64,000 bases of DNA. It comes from an uncultured Allorhizobium sp. (lineage in GTDB: Bacteria > Pseudomonadota > Alphaproteobacteria > Rhizobiales > Rhizobiaceae). The notes under the pieces were generated by a model. That model was not told the origin of the DNA. It ran no database searches and saw only the letters and a program-made list of their open reading frames with translations. The DNA lies in assembly GCA_958439205.1 (NCBI GenBank), contig OY288189.1, forward strand, positions 965,001 through 1,029,000, in the 5' to 3' direction. The translations under genes and the position numbers were made by a program. This document shows positions 1 to 9,718 of the stretch, piece after piece. Each line of letters opens with the position of its first letter. Positions within the stretch are counted from its first letter, which is position 1.

Positions 1-918
<918 letters not shown>

Positions 919-1025
919 CATTGACCATGCTCATCGGCCCGGACAAAACCGGGCGATGATGCCAAATACGTGTTCATGTAAAAGAGGTTCGCCTCACCAG
1001 CTTCTCAACAACATTGCCCTTAGCC

Positions 1026-1141
1026 GACCTGGTGGTCATGGCGGGGTGGCTGCACCCGTTCCCATTCCGAACACGGCCGTGAAACGCCCCAGCGCCAATG
1101 GTACTTCGTCTCAAGACGCGGGAGAGTAGGTCGCTGCCAGG
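1026..1141 (+). rRNA. rrf: 5S ribosomal RNA
   Basis: About 116 bases starting gacctggtggtcatggcggg and ending gtaggtcgctgccaggt. The ends pair (gacctgg with ccaggtc) to form helix I, and the conserved cccattccgaacacggccgt block is present. It lies about 105 bases after the 23S end, the usual rRNA operon order. Exact ends may shift by one or two bases. Confidence 0.96.
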
Positions 1142-1226
1142 TCTGCTAATGGCAATGTTGTCGGGTTTTGCGAAAGCAAATACCCCAATCTTCTCGATCA
1201 CAGCATCGGCCCAAGCCGAAACAACG

Positions 1227-1248
1227 GGCCGCATCAAGCGGCCTTTTT
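1227..1248 (+). terminator. Rho-independent terminator after 5S rRNA
   Basis: A perfect 6-bp GC stem (GGCCGC / GCGGCC) with a 5-nt loop is followed directly by five T residues. It lies between 5S and tRNA-fMet, so part of the rRNA transcript probably ends here and the tRNA may be reached by read-through or by a promoter of its own. Confidence 0.7.
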
Positions 1249-1297
1249 GCTTGGTGGAACCTCTTAAGCGTTACAACTTCAGTTGTTACGCTCTTGG

Positions 1298-1374
<77 letters not shown>

Positions 1375-1396
1375 AATACATCCAAAACAAATCCGC

Positions 1397-1426
1397 AACC
1401 GCCTCCACAAAATGGGGGCGGTTTTT
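1397..1426 (+). terminator. Rho-independent terminator of the rRNA/tRNA operon
   Basis: The stem aaccgcctcc / gggggcggtt with a short loop (acaaaat) is followed by a T run. It is placed just after the tRNA and closes the rrn unit. From here to 1600 I see no gene; the first coding sequence beyond it is on the other strand. Confidence 0.75.
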
Positions 1427-1600
1427 GCGTTTGTGGCTTCCGCAAGCTTCCCGAGACCTTCTCAATTGACCTGGACCCTGCTCGGATCCCCAAAAACTGG
1501 TGGGATAGGGGGCTCAGGGGGCAGGTCACCCGTGCCCGACAAGCACTCGCCTTCGGTGCCGGAGCCGCTGAGGGGGCGACACGGGCGGACCGGTTCTGGT

Positions 1601-2731
1601 TTAAATGGTTCGCGCGAAGCGGAGCAGGTCGCGCAGTCGCTGGAGCTTTGCGCGAACATAGCCCAAGTCTTCGCGGTGATAGGTCTTCTCGATGTAACCA
1701 GTGTAGCGGGCGATAAAGGCCCAACCGACTGTCCTGGCGCATCCGTCCCCGAATGTCGGTTCAGAACGGCGGTAGTCGGCAATGAAGTTTGCCGCGAAAC
1801 GTTTCAACGTCTTTGCCTGTTCAGCCGGGATGCTATGCGGGTGATCCTCAGACGGGAAATCGCCATAAAGAGCGTTCGCGGTGACGGCGGCCACGAAGTA
1901 GTTTCCCAGTGGTGTCAGATGCACCGTGTCAGAGAAGAGGGCATCAGTCAGTTGACGCCCTTTCAACCGCTCAAATCCTGGCTGATTCGGGTTTTGCTCC
2001 AGGTTTTCCATCAGCGCAGCCAGCGCCAGCGATGCGGGGATTATCCGTATCGGTCGGCTGCCGTCCTCCCCCTCAAGGCCTCGATTGACATCGGCGACCG
2101 TGCGCTGCCACACAGGCCACGCTGCTCGCTCGTAGGAAATCCAGTCCGTGGCGTCATCCTTGTTTGAGAGGCTGATCCAAGGGGTGAAGAACAGGATTTC
2201 CGCCTGCGGGTTGGAGCTGATGAAGCGGTCGCGATAGGCACGGAGGTATTGTGTCGTATCCTGCCAGAGCAGGGCGTCCAGAAGGCGATGCTGTTCCGTG
2301 ATCAGCAGGACATCATACGGCTTGTCATCAACTGCTGCCGCTTTCAGCATCGACAGGACATCAGCGGGATTGCCGCTCGCATCCTGTCCGACCCCAAACC
2401 CTGACCAGGGCCGTAAGGCATCCTGACCGAAGGAGCGGTCCTTAATCGAAGAGCCGTCAGCGTGCTGCCCGTCCCAGGAGATCGCCAACCCGGAAGTTGC
2501 GGTGATTTCCTGGAGGAAATCCGGCATGGGGCGTGCAGTCAGACTGTGGCCAGACACGAAGATCCGGCGCTTGCCGATCATCTCCTGAGGATCAGGCAAA
2601 GACATGTCCATACGACCGTCCTCTTCGGTATGGTTTTGAGAAATCTGCACCGGGTAGATCGATGCGATCCCGAAACCGATACCGACAACGGCGGCGCAGG
2701 CAAGTATCGGGACGGCGCGAGGTCGTTTCAT
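1601..2731 (-). CDS. Membrane-anchored SGNH/GDSL-type hydrolase or acyltransferase
   Basis: 376 residues. A basic start and hydrophobic segment (residues about 6-28) give a signal anchor, so the catalytic part is periplasmic. The SGNH block I is a variant, GHSLTARPM (near residue 60), where the Ser would be the nucleophile. The C-terminal catalytic pair is DTVHLTPLGNYF (near residue 267), the usual DxxH block. Family members of this type (AlgJ/AlgX-like and other SGNH proteins) add or remove acyl groups on polysaccharides. It is the last gene of the NRPS operon and its start overlaps the preceding glycosyltransferase stop by ATGA. The operon position suggests it acts on the same glycan or transfers the NRPS/PKS-made acyl group, which is inference. 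Substrate is unknown. Confidence 0.75.
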   Translation of the reverse strand: MKRPRAVPILACAAVVGIGFGIASIYPVQISQNHTEEDGRMDMSLPDPQEMIGKRRIFVSGHSLTARPMPDFLQEITATSGLAISWDGQHADGSSIKDRSFGQDALRPWSGFGVGQDASGNPADVLSMLKAAAVDDKPYDVLLITEQHRLLDALLWQDTTQYLRAYRDRFISSNPQAEILFFTPWISLSNKDDATDWISYERAAWPVWQRTVADVNRGLEGEDGSRPIRIIPASLALAALMENLEQNPNQPGFERLKGRQLTDALFSDTVHLTPLGNYFVAAVTANALYGDFPSEDHPHSIPAEQAKTLKRFAANFIADYRRSEPTFGDGCARTVGWAFIARYTGYIEKTYHREDLGYVRAKLQRLRDLLRFARTI

Positions 2732-4023
2732 GTAAACGCCTTCAGCAGTTCTGCACGTCGTAGATAGAGCGTGGCTTCATCGAAGCGCATTCCCGACAGA
2801 GCGGCGTTCTGGATGTCTTTTGCAAGCGTTTGCCGGTTCTGATCCAGTTCGGCGATTTTCAGGCCGAGTTCTGCGGGATCATCGAGCGGCGTCAGCGTCC
2901 CGCCGCCGTGTTGCGAGAGCAGATCTTGCGGGTAGGGCGAGGTATAGCCAACGATCGGGCAACCGCTGACCAGAGACTCGATCAGGCAGCGTGGGGATTC
3001 CGGGGTCTTGTGGCAGAACAGGAACAGATCGCTCTCGCGCATGGCCTGCAAGACGGTCTCGCGATCGGCGACGTGCCCCATCAGCTTCACCCGATCCGTC
3101 AGGCCTTTTTTCTCCAGCAACGCCTGCATGCGTGGAAGGAGCGGTCCGTCTCCGAGCCAGCGGGCCTCGAACTTGACCCCTCTGGCGGCCGCCTCAGCAA
3201 GGCTCGAAATCCAGTCTTCGGGTCCCTTCATCTCCGCTGCCCTGCCTGCGTAGAGGATGCGCAGTGGTGCTCCCGACATGGCCCTCGCCGTTTTGATCAA
3301 AAGATCCTCCGCGCTGATTTTGTCGCCTTCATCCGTGTGCACGTCATACATACAGACCGGATTGGAGGAGGCTTCTGCATAGGAATTGAACGTGTCGCGT
3401 CCCTGGAACAGTCCCAGAGCGCTGCGGCCGATCAGGTAGCGATGATATCGCTTCATGATCGGCAGTGTTGCCCGTTCCTTGATCCGACGGCGGAAATTCA
3501 ACGTCGGCAGCGTGCGAGCGATCACATCGTGCTCCACCCTATCGAACCAGACTGCGAACTTGCGGCCCTGAGTATCGGCTTCAAGTGCGGCAACCGCTCC
3601 CCAGTCCCCGAAAAGATAGCCGAGGGTGAAACAGAGATGGTCGACCTGCCGAATATGGTCGCCCAGGACAGCGCGGGTGCGTTTGTAGCATCGAAGGAAG
3701 CTGCTGATCCGGTAGGCGTATGGCAGTGCGATGAATTCGATGCGGTCCGCATGGGGGTGATCAATGACGTCCAGCCATGTGACCGATGTTTCCTCCTCTT
3801 TCTCCGAGTCGAGTGCGATCCCGGCAAAATTGACCCACTGGAAATTCTCCGCATAGCGCGCAAGACCTGCAAAAGTCTGGTCATCGATTTGCAGCCCGCG
3901 GGGCCCGCGTCTCAATCGCACAGCGGTTACCAAGAGGACGCTTCCCTGCTGGTCCGTCTCGGATGGATCTCGGCGCAAGAGCGGCGCAGTGTCCAAGGCT
4001 TGGTCTTCCGTCGCTGCATTCAT
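2728..4023 (-). CDS. GT4-family glycosyltransferase
   Basis: 431 residues counted from the ATG that overlaps the upstream PPTase stop (ATGA, 4020-4023). A longer frame upstream has no support and would run far into the PPTase gene. The C-terminal GT-B half is clear: ILYAGR opens the donor domain, WLGDGPLL and VKLMGHV follow, and SPRCLIESLVSGCPIVG carries the E-x7-E-like donor motif. The N-terminal acceptor half is diverged. It probably transfers a sugar in the cytoplasm from a nucleotide donor. Its place in an operon with an NRPS, PPTase and SGNH protein suggests it handles a sugar that carries, or will carry, the peptide-polyketide group. Donor and acceptor cannot be read from sequence. Confidence 0.8.
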   Translation of the reverse strand: MNAATEDQALDTAPLLRRDPSETDQQGSVLLVTAVRLRRGPRGLQIDDQTFAGLARYAENFQWVNFAGIALDSEKEEETSVTWLDVIDHPHADRIEFIALPYAYRISSFLRCYKRTRAVLGDHIRQVDHLCFTLGYLFGDWGAVAALEADTQGRKFAVWFDRVEHDVIARTLPTLNFRRRIKERATLPIMKRYHRYLIGRSALGLFQGRDTFNSYAEASSNPVCMYDVHTDEGDKISAEDLLIKTARAMSGAPLRILYAGRAAEMKGPEDWISSLAEAAARGVKFEARWLGDGPLLPRMQALLEKKGLTDRVKLMGHVADRETVLQAMRESDLFLFCHKTPESPRCLIESLVSGCPIVGYTSPYPQDLLSQHGGGTLTPLDDPAELGLKIAELDQNRQTLAKDIQNAALSGMRFDEATLYLRRAELLKAFT

Positions 4024-4706
4024 GTGGTCAGGCTCCCCAGCCCGGCGAGTGGAACAGTGACTCCGGTGACGATGCAACCATGGGCGAAGGTAACCCGCCC
4101 TTCGAGGATCGAACCCTTGCCAAACATGCCGGCTTGACGTTGCAACTTCGCCTGGAAACAGGTGTCGGCGAGGGTGACCTCCAGATCCTGGAAATCGAGC
4201 ATGGCCCCGGTCAGAGGATACTGGCATTTGTAGACAGCTTCTTTGGCACTGAAGAGGATGCGTGCCCACAGGAGCCGGTGTTCAGGCGGTTTGTTGTCCA
4301 GTGACGCTATTTCGCGTGGCGAGCAGATCGCATCGAGAAGTTCTAATGGCAGATCCTCGGCCGGTTCCACATCAACGCCGATTGCAGCGTGACTTTCGCC
4401 CTTGCGAGCGACCACAGCCAAGCAGAAGGTCGCGCAATGGCTGATGCTTCCGATCAGATGTGGCGGCCAGACGGGGGACCTGTCCGATGCTACCGGTATC
4501 GCGACCGGCGGTTCCCCCAGAAGCCCCATCGCCAGCCGTGCACAGGCGCGAGCGGCGTGAAACTCGCGCTTGCGGCTTTCAACAGCCTGTTGAACATATT
4601 TCAGCTCCTCAGGGTGCGCGTCGATGCATGCCAGGCGCGGGTCTGCGTGAGCCAGCGCCACGCCTTGACCGAGAAAATCCCCCGAGATGTTGTGCGCAGC
4701 CGTCAT
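4020..4706 (-). CDS. 4'-phosphopantetheinyl transferase, EntD/Sfp type
   Basis: 228 residues. It moves the phosphopantetheine arm of coenzyme A to the conserved serine of carrier domains. The two signature blocks are present: IGVDVEPAEDLP (Mg-binding GxDxE) and FSAKEAVYKCQYP (KEaxyK), with the upstream HLIGSISHC block typical of the EntD group. Its start overlaps the NRPS stop by ATGA and its stop overlaps the next start by ATGA, so it is translated with the NRPS. It most likely activates NRPS Ser1472 and PKS Ser1814. A dedicated PPTase argues that the assembly line is functional. Confidence 0.9.
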   Translation of the reverse strand: MTAAHNISGDFLGQGVALAHADPRLACIDAHPEELKYVQQAVESRKREFHAARACARLAMGLLGEPPVAIPVASDRSPVWPPHLIGSISHCATFCLAVVARKGESHAAIGVDVEPAEDLPLELLDAICSPREIASLDNKPPEHRLLWARILFSAKEAVYKCQYPLTGAMLDFQDLEVTLADTCFQAKLQRQAGMFGKGSILEGRVTFAHGCIVTGVTVPLAGLGSLTT

Positions 4707-7700
4707 GTCCTCGGTCGGCTGAGCGCCGCGCGTCTGTCACCCAATGCCGCGCGTCTGGTTGCCGCCCGGTCCGCGACCTGGCTCAGCCGTTCGTCCGCTT
4801 TCCCCCGATCGGCAAGATGTGCCGCCAGCGTTCCGACCGTCGGAAAGCGAAACACGTCCGTGATCGTCAGTTCAGGTGCGATGCTTGCCTTGAGGTCGCG
4901 ATGCAGTTGCACGGCGAGAAGTGAATGGCCGCCGATCGCGAAGAAGTTGTCGTTCAGTCCGACGCGATCCAGGCCCAGTGTGCGTCGGTAAGCTTCGGCA
5001 AGATCCCGTTCCAGCGTGTTTTCCGGCGCGACAAAGATTTCGTTTGCCAAAGGTTTCGTCGTCACCTCGGGCTTCGGGAGCGCCTTGCGGTCCACCTTGG
5101 CATTCGGTGTCATCGGAAAAGCATCAAGAACCACGAAATGGGCGGGGACCATATAGTCAGGCAGGATATCGGAGAGATGCCGACGCAGGCTCTCCTCATC
5201 AAGCAGCGACTGGTTTATGCGCAGGTAAGCGACAATCCTGACATCGTCAGCCCGATCCTCCCGTGCAACCACGACAGCTTCGGCGACGCCTGGATAGGCC
5301 GATATCACGGCTTCGATCTCGCCAAGTTCAATACGGTAGCCGCGGACTTTGACCTGGTGATCGGTGCGGCCGAGAAACCGCAGCTTCCCGTTCTGGGAAC
5401 GACAAACCAGATCGCCGGTCCGGTATATGCGGCCAGGTGCGAATGGGTTGGGCAGGAAGCGCTCGCGTGTCAGATCCTCGCGGTGCAGATATCCCCGTGT
5501 CACCCCGTCCCCGCCGATGTAGAGCTCGCCAGGCTGGCCGGGAACCGTCAGCCGTCCGAAGGGATCGAGCACGTAAAGCTGGGTGTTGGCGATCGGAAGA
5601 CCGAGTGGGACGACGCTTTCCGACATGTTAGCGGTCATCGTCGAAGACCAGATCGTTGTCTCCGTCGGGCCGTACATGTTTTCGACGCTGGCATCGGTGA
5701 CAGTCCTGATCTCTTGCAGGAGCGAGCTGGTCAAGGCCTCTCCGCCGACAAAGAGATGGGCTATCTTGGAGAACGCAGCTCTGTCAGCCCCGTTGATCAA
5801 GAACATGCGGATCATCGAAGGCGTACATTGAAGATGCGTGACACCATGGCGACGCGCGTCTTCGTGGAAACTGGCAGCTTCGCTTTCAATCTCTACCTCG
5901 GGCAGACGTGTACGCGCCTGCGCGACGACCTTGGCCAGAGGCGTAAGACGCTCAAGGACGAGCGGCGAGGGGACGCCGAAATCGATCAGGCAGGCAACCT
6001 CGTCAACACCGATTTCTTCGAGCTTCCGGATGCGGGCCATTGCGTCATCGATCGTGCCGAACAGGCCACTGTCTTCGAAGTAGCGCAGAAAGGCGAATTC
6101 CAGAATGCTGTCCAACTCATCGGCGTTTAGTGACTGAAGATCGATGTCGTGGGCGGCTGTGGCACCGGCCGGCTTCTTGAAGGCCGGGAAAGCCCAGGCA
6201 TACTGTTTGATCAATGCGGCTGCGCTTTTCAGGTAAGCCTTCATCGGTCCACGGGCTGCATCCCTGACCTCTTCAAGGTTGTCGCCGAGAAGCGTGTGGA
6301 GCATCAGTGTCACTTTGAAGTCGCTGGGTGAGCGACCGCATTCGACCAGGGTTTCCCGGTAGATCTTGATCTTCGAGGCCAGCTCGTCGATCGATTGGCC
6401 CAGCAAGTGGGTGAGGACATGGGTGCCTGCACGTGCGGCTTCGCGGTATGTCTCGGGATTTCCGGCCGTCGTCAGCCATACGGGAAGCTCCGACTGGACT
6501 GGTCGCGGTTGTGTCAGGACATCAGCCATTCCGTGACCGAAGTCGAACTCCATCCGTTCGCCTCTCCACAGTCGGCGGACGGTTTCGATGCCTTGCATCA
6601 GCGCCGTTTTGTTGTTCGGCGGTGCATTCTCCGGTCGAAGCACGAAGTCTTCAGGCATCCATCCCGAGGCAAAGGCGAGGGCCACCCGTCCGTTGCTCAG
6701 ATTGTCGATCACGGCCCATTCTTCGGCAATCCGTATCGGATGATGGAGCGGCAGGACGCAACTGCCCGCTCTGATCGACAGGTTTTTTGTGATCGCGGCG
6801 ACGGCGGCTCCGGTAACCGCCGGATTTGGATAAGGGCCGCCAAAGGCGTGGAAGTGCCGTTCCGGCGTCCAGATGGACTGAAAGCCATTGTTGTCGGCAA
6901 ATTTGGCGCCTTCCAGAAGCAATTGATATTTGGCAGGTCCGGCACCGTCGTCATTGCCCCAGTAGAAGAGACCGAAGTCCATCGGCCCGGAGCCCGACGA
7001 CCGGTTTCCAGCCACCTTGCTCTTGCCAGCTTTCGGCTGCGAGGCATGTATGACGACCTTGAAGCCGCGCGCGAGTGTCCAGAACAACTCCAGCACGGAA
7101 ATGTCAAATGATAGGCTTGTGACAGCGAGCCAGACCGGCTGTCGATCGCGATCATAGCTGATGCGTTCGTCCATGCCGACGAAGAAATTCGTGACGTTTC
7201 GATGCTCCACCATCACGCCCTTGGGCCGCCCGGTCGACCCCGAGGTGTAAATCACATAAGCGAGGTTTTCACCTGAGACCTGCACCTCTGGCTTGCCCGC
7301 TGAGAGATTTGCCGCAAGAATGTCCTCAACGAAGACGGTGCGCGTGCCCGGCTCATCAAGGGCATCAGCCGTCATACGACTGGAAAGGATGATCTCCAGG
7401 CGGCTATCCTTGACCATATAGGACAGTCGGTCCGTCGGAAAATTCGGATCCAGAGGTAGATAGGCGCCGCCTGCCTTCTGAATGGCCAGAGCTGCCACCA
7501 CTAGGTTGATGCAGCGTGGGATATTGAGCCCGACCATGGTGTCAGGACCGACCCCCATTGCAATGAGCGTCTGGGCAATGCGGTTGGCGCGCTCGTCCAT
7601 GTCCCGGTAGCTGATCTGCTCGTCCCGCCATGCTATCGCAATGGCATCCGGCGTCTTTGCGACCTGCTGTTCGATCAGCGTATGCATGCACGCCGTCGGA

Positions 7701-9337
7701 TCGAAAGGCCTCGCGCTGTCGTTCCAGCCATTCTGGACCATGTCCAGTTCGACATCCGTCATCAGTGGCATTTCCGCGACCAAAGCGTCGTCGGTCGTAA
7801 ACGCCGCTGCGAGCATTTTTATGCGCCGCGCATATTGATAGGCCACGTCAGATGGGAGCCTAGCGTCATCAAAAATCAAGGAGATGCGAGCATCTGCCTC
7901 ATCGATGACGAAGGTCAGCGCGCAACCTGCCAAGCCCTTGCCGTCGCTTGGCTGTCTGCCGTCCACGAGCCCGACACTGTAGTGCGGCTGCGCCAGATCG
8001 GGGTGTCGCCAGAATAGGTCTGCCAGATGGCTTCCGCGCTCGCGCAGGCGTGCGATGTTTTCGGCAACTGCGTCTCGAAGTGTTGCTGCCGTGCAAGCGG
8101 CATCTACTTGGAGGTGGAGCGGTACAGCCTCTGCGAAATAGCCCGGGAAACGGCTGCCTAGATCATGGGTCTTCGGGCCGGCATAGGCGATGTCGAACCC
8201 GTCCTGCGTCGACAGCCGCGCCAGGAATGCAACAATTGCCGCAAGGCGGCTGTCACGAGGGAGGTCGACTGGAAATTCCAGCTCGATTGTCTTGAAGCGT
8301 GTTTCGCCGACGGACTGGTCCGCGACGTCGACAAGCTTGACGTCTTCCACCGACCTCAAGGCGTGAAAGAAATGATCTTCATGCCTGACCAGATCGCCAA
8401 CGGCCGATGTCAGCGCGTCGATCTGTTCGTCGGAAAGAAGCGGCAGGCGATCACCCGGACGCACGCAGTCCTGAAGCTTGGTTTCCGCGTGCCGATCCTG
8501 CTTTACGGCCTCGAGCAGTACGGTGCCGCGTCCGGTAGCAACGACCACGCCGTCTGCCTCAACCGCGAGAACGACGCCGGGCTCTTCGAGACCCGCGGAG
8601 GTGTCCCGTATCGTAAGGCTGCGAACGATGAAGATCCCGTCCTCATGCTTCAGCTTTGGGCATACGAGGCGATTGGCGTAGCCTGATCCAAAATTCAAGC
8701 CACGAAAAAGGCTGGAGAGTTGCTCGGCGGGCCGATCGAGAAGAAGAGTACCCGCCGCATCCGGCCGCTTGGTCTTCGCATAGTAAGTGCGAACCGACAG
8801 GTCCTGAGCGACCCGCGGCAATGAGGATGTCGCGATCGCGTCAAGCAGGGTTGCGAAGGAATCAATGCCGGCAGCAAAGCACTTGGTGTTGAGGCTCAGG
8901 CTCGTATCGTCGGCGCTCAGATCGAAATCGGCCTGCATATGGATGCAGCCTTCGTCGACGCCATCGGTGATCTCGTGCCAAGTGACGCCGAAGCGGGTCT
9001 CGCCCTGCATAACAGCCCAGGCCGGGACGTTAAGGCCCGCATACCGGGGCAGGGGGCCGTCATGAAAATTGATCGCTCCGAGCCGGGCTTTGCGCCATAC
9101 CGGCGAGGGGATAATGCGAAGGTTTGCGATGCTGAAGAGGTAATCATAGTCGATCGACTGTACCGCATGCTCTAGACTGGCCCCCCACTCAACCGACGGT
9201 ATGCCGTTTTGGCCGGCCCAGCTTCTGACCGCATCGTTGGAGGTGACAATCGCGGCGATCGAGTTCCCGCGATCAAGAATGAGTTGTCCGCATTGGATCA
9301 GAAGGGATTCATTGCCGATCAAAAGGCACTTAAACAT
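4703..9337 (-). CDS. NRPS: formyltransferase - partial C - A (with inserted luciferase-like monooxygenase) - PCP
   Basis: 1544 residues, starting at the ATG at 9337 with GGAG upstream. Residues 1-285 are a formyltransferase-like unit with the catalytic triad N90, H92, D128 (INFHDGPLPRYAG, TDGVDEG). Residues 320-545 resemble only the second half of a condensation domain; I see no HHxxxDG motif. Adenylation starts near 555: YTSGSTGRPKG at 697-708 and FDISVLE with Asp745, the amino-group-binding residue. Residues about 786-1140 are an FMN-dependent luciferase-like monooxygenase of the natural-product (MupA/Atu3671) type. Adenylation resumes near 1150 (NMYGPTETT, K1414). The carrier serine is 1472 (GGHSLL). 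The ten pocket positions read by alignment to GrsA give D-I-L-Q-F-G-M-I-W-K, close to the glycine code. It is the first gene of a four-gene operon. No thioesterase is present, so the chain presumably passes to the PKS at 14846. The last 34 residues may be a docking tail. Confidence 0.9.
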   Translation of the reverse strand: MFKCLLIGNESLLIQCGQLILDRGNSIAAIVTSNDAVRSWAGQNGIPSVEWGASLEHAVQSIDYDYLFSIANLRIIPSPVWRKARLGAINFHDGPLPRYAGLNVPAWAVMQGETRFGVTWHEITDGVDEGCIHMQADFDLSADDTSLSLNTKCFAAGIDSFATLLDAIATSSLPRVAQDLSVRTYYAKTKRPDAAGTLLLDRPAEQLSSLFRGLNFGSGYANRLVCPKLKHEDGIFIVRSLTIRDTSAGLEEPGVVLAVEADGVVVATGRGTVLLEAVKQDRHAETKLQDCVRPGDRLPLLSDEQIDALTSAVGDLVRHEDHFFHALRSVEDVKLVDVADQSVGETRFKTIELEFPVDLPRDSRLAAIVAFLARLSTQDGFDIAYAGPKTHDLGSRFPGYFAEAVPLHLQVDAACTAATLRDAVAENIARLRERGSHLADLFWRHPDLAQPHYSVGLVDGRQPSDGKGLAGCALTFVIDEADARISLIFDDARLPSDVAYQYARRIKMLAAAFTTDDALVAEMPLMTDVELDMVQNGWNDSARPFDPTACMHTLIEQQVAKTPDAIAIAWRDEQISYRDMDERANRIAQTLIAMGVGPDTMVGLNIPRCINLVVAALAIQKAGGAYLPLDPNFPTDRLSYMVKDSRLEIILSSRMTADALDEPGTRTVFVEDILAANLSAGKPEVQVSGENLAYVIYTSGSTGRPKGVMVEHRNVTNFFVGMDERISYDRDRQPVWLAVTSLSFDISVLELFWTLARGFKVVIHASQPKAGKSKVAGNRSSGSGPMDFGLFYWGNDDGAGPAKYQLLLEGAKFADNNGFQSIWTPERHFHAFGGPYPNPAVTGAAVAAITKNLSIRAGSCVLPLHHPIRIAEEWAVIDNLSNGRVALAFASGWMPEDFVLRPENAPPNNKTALMQGIETVRRLWRGERMEFDFGHGMADVLTQPRPVQSELPVWLTTAGNPETYREAARAGTHVLTHLLGQSIDELASKIKIYRETLVECGRSPSDFKVTLMLHTLLGDNLEEVRDAARGPMKAYLKSAAALIKQYAWAFPAFKKPAGATAAHDIDLQSLNADELDSILEFAFLRYFEDSGLFGTIDDAMARIRKLEEIGVDEVACLIDFGVPSPLVLERLTPLAKVVAQARTRLPEVEIESEAASFHEDARRHGVTHLQCTPSMIRMFLINGADRAAFSKIAHLFVGGEALTSSLLQEIRTVTDASVENMYGPTETTIWSSTMTANMSESVVPLGLPIANTQLYVLDPFGRLTVPGQPGELYIGGDGVTRGYLHREDLTRERFLPNPFAPGRIYRTGDLVCRSQNGKLRFLGRTDHQVKVRGYRIELGEIEAVISAYPGVAEAVVVAREDRADDVRIVAYLRINQSLLDEESLRRHLSDILPDYMVPAHFVVLDAFPMTPNAKVDRKALPKPEVTTKPLANEIFVAPENTLERDLAEAYRRTLGLDRVGLNDNFFAIGGHSLLAVQLHRDLKASIAPELTITDVFRFPTVGTLAAHLADRGKADERLSQVADRAATRRAALGDRRAALSRPRT

Positions 9338-9718
9338 CCAATAATTACTCCAACACTCTATCAGCGGCGCAAATGAGCCTACGCGCACCTGTAGGAATGG
9401 GAGATCCAACATTATCCGCGAAAGAAATGGCGCTAATGTTGAACATGACCCACTATCCTTAGATTGGCTGAAAAAACCTGCTAAATCAATTCTTAACTGC
9501 CGGTCGGCGAACTTGTGTGCGCATGGAACATGAACGTTTTAATTATCTGCTATGTATTCTTGTATATAGATTAAAGCTGACGTCAGTCCTGATATGCACC
9601 GTTTTGCTATCCTCATATCGAAAAAGGAACTTTTTGGCTGAAGCCATCTTATGATCTCTCGATCAGAGGCAGCCGGTATGGTCAGTTTTGCGATACTTTT
9701 GTTCGCGTGGGAAATTTT
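9338..9718. promoter_or_regulatory. Divergent intergenic region between the NRPS operon and the plus-strand glycosyltransferase
   Basis: 381 bases, visibly richer in A and T than the flanking genes. It must hold the promoter of the NRPS operon (minus) and of the GT/flippase genes (plus). The NRPS start has GGAG 12 bases upstream. The plus-strand start at 9719 has GGGA about 7 bases upstream. I found no -35/-10 pair convincing enough to mark and no gene. Confidence 0.5.

Noticed and set aside
2830..4137. 435-codon plus-strand frame opposite the GT4 and PPTase genes
   Set aside because: It is antisense to two genes with clear family motifs and reads as low-similarity Arg/Cys/His-rich peptide. 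It is a GC-driven shadow frame.
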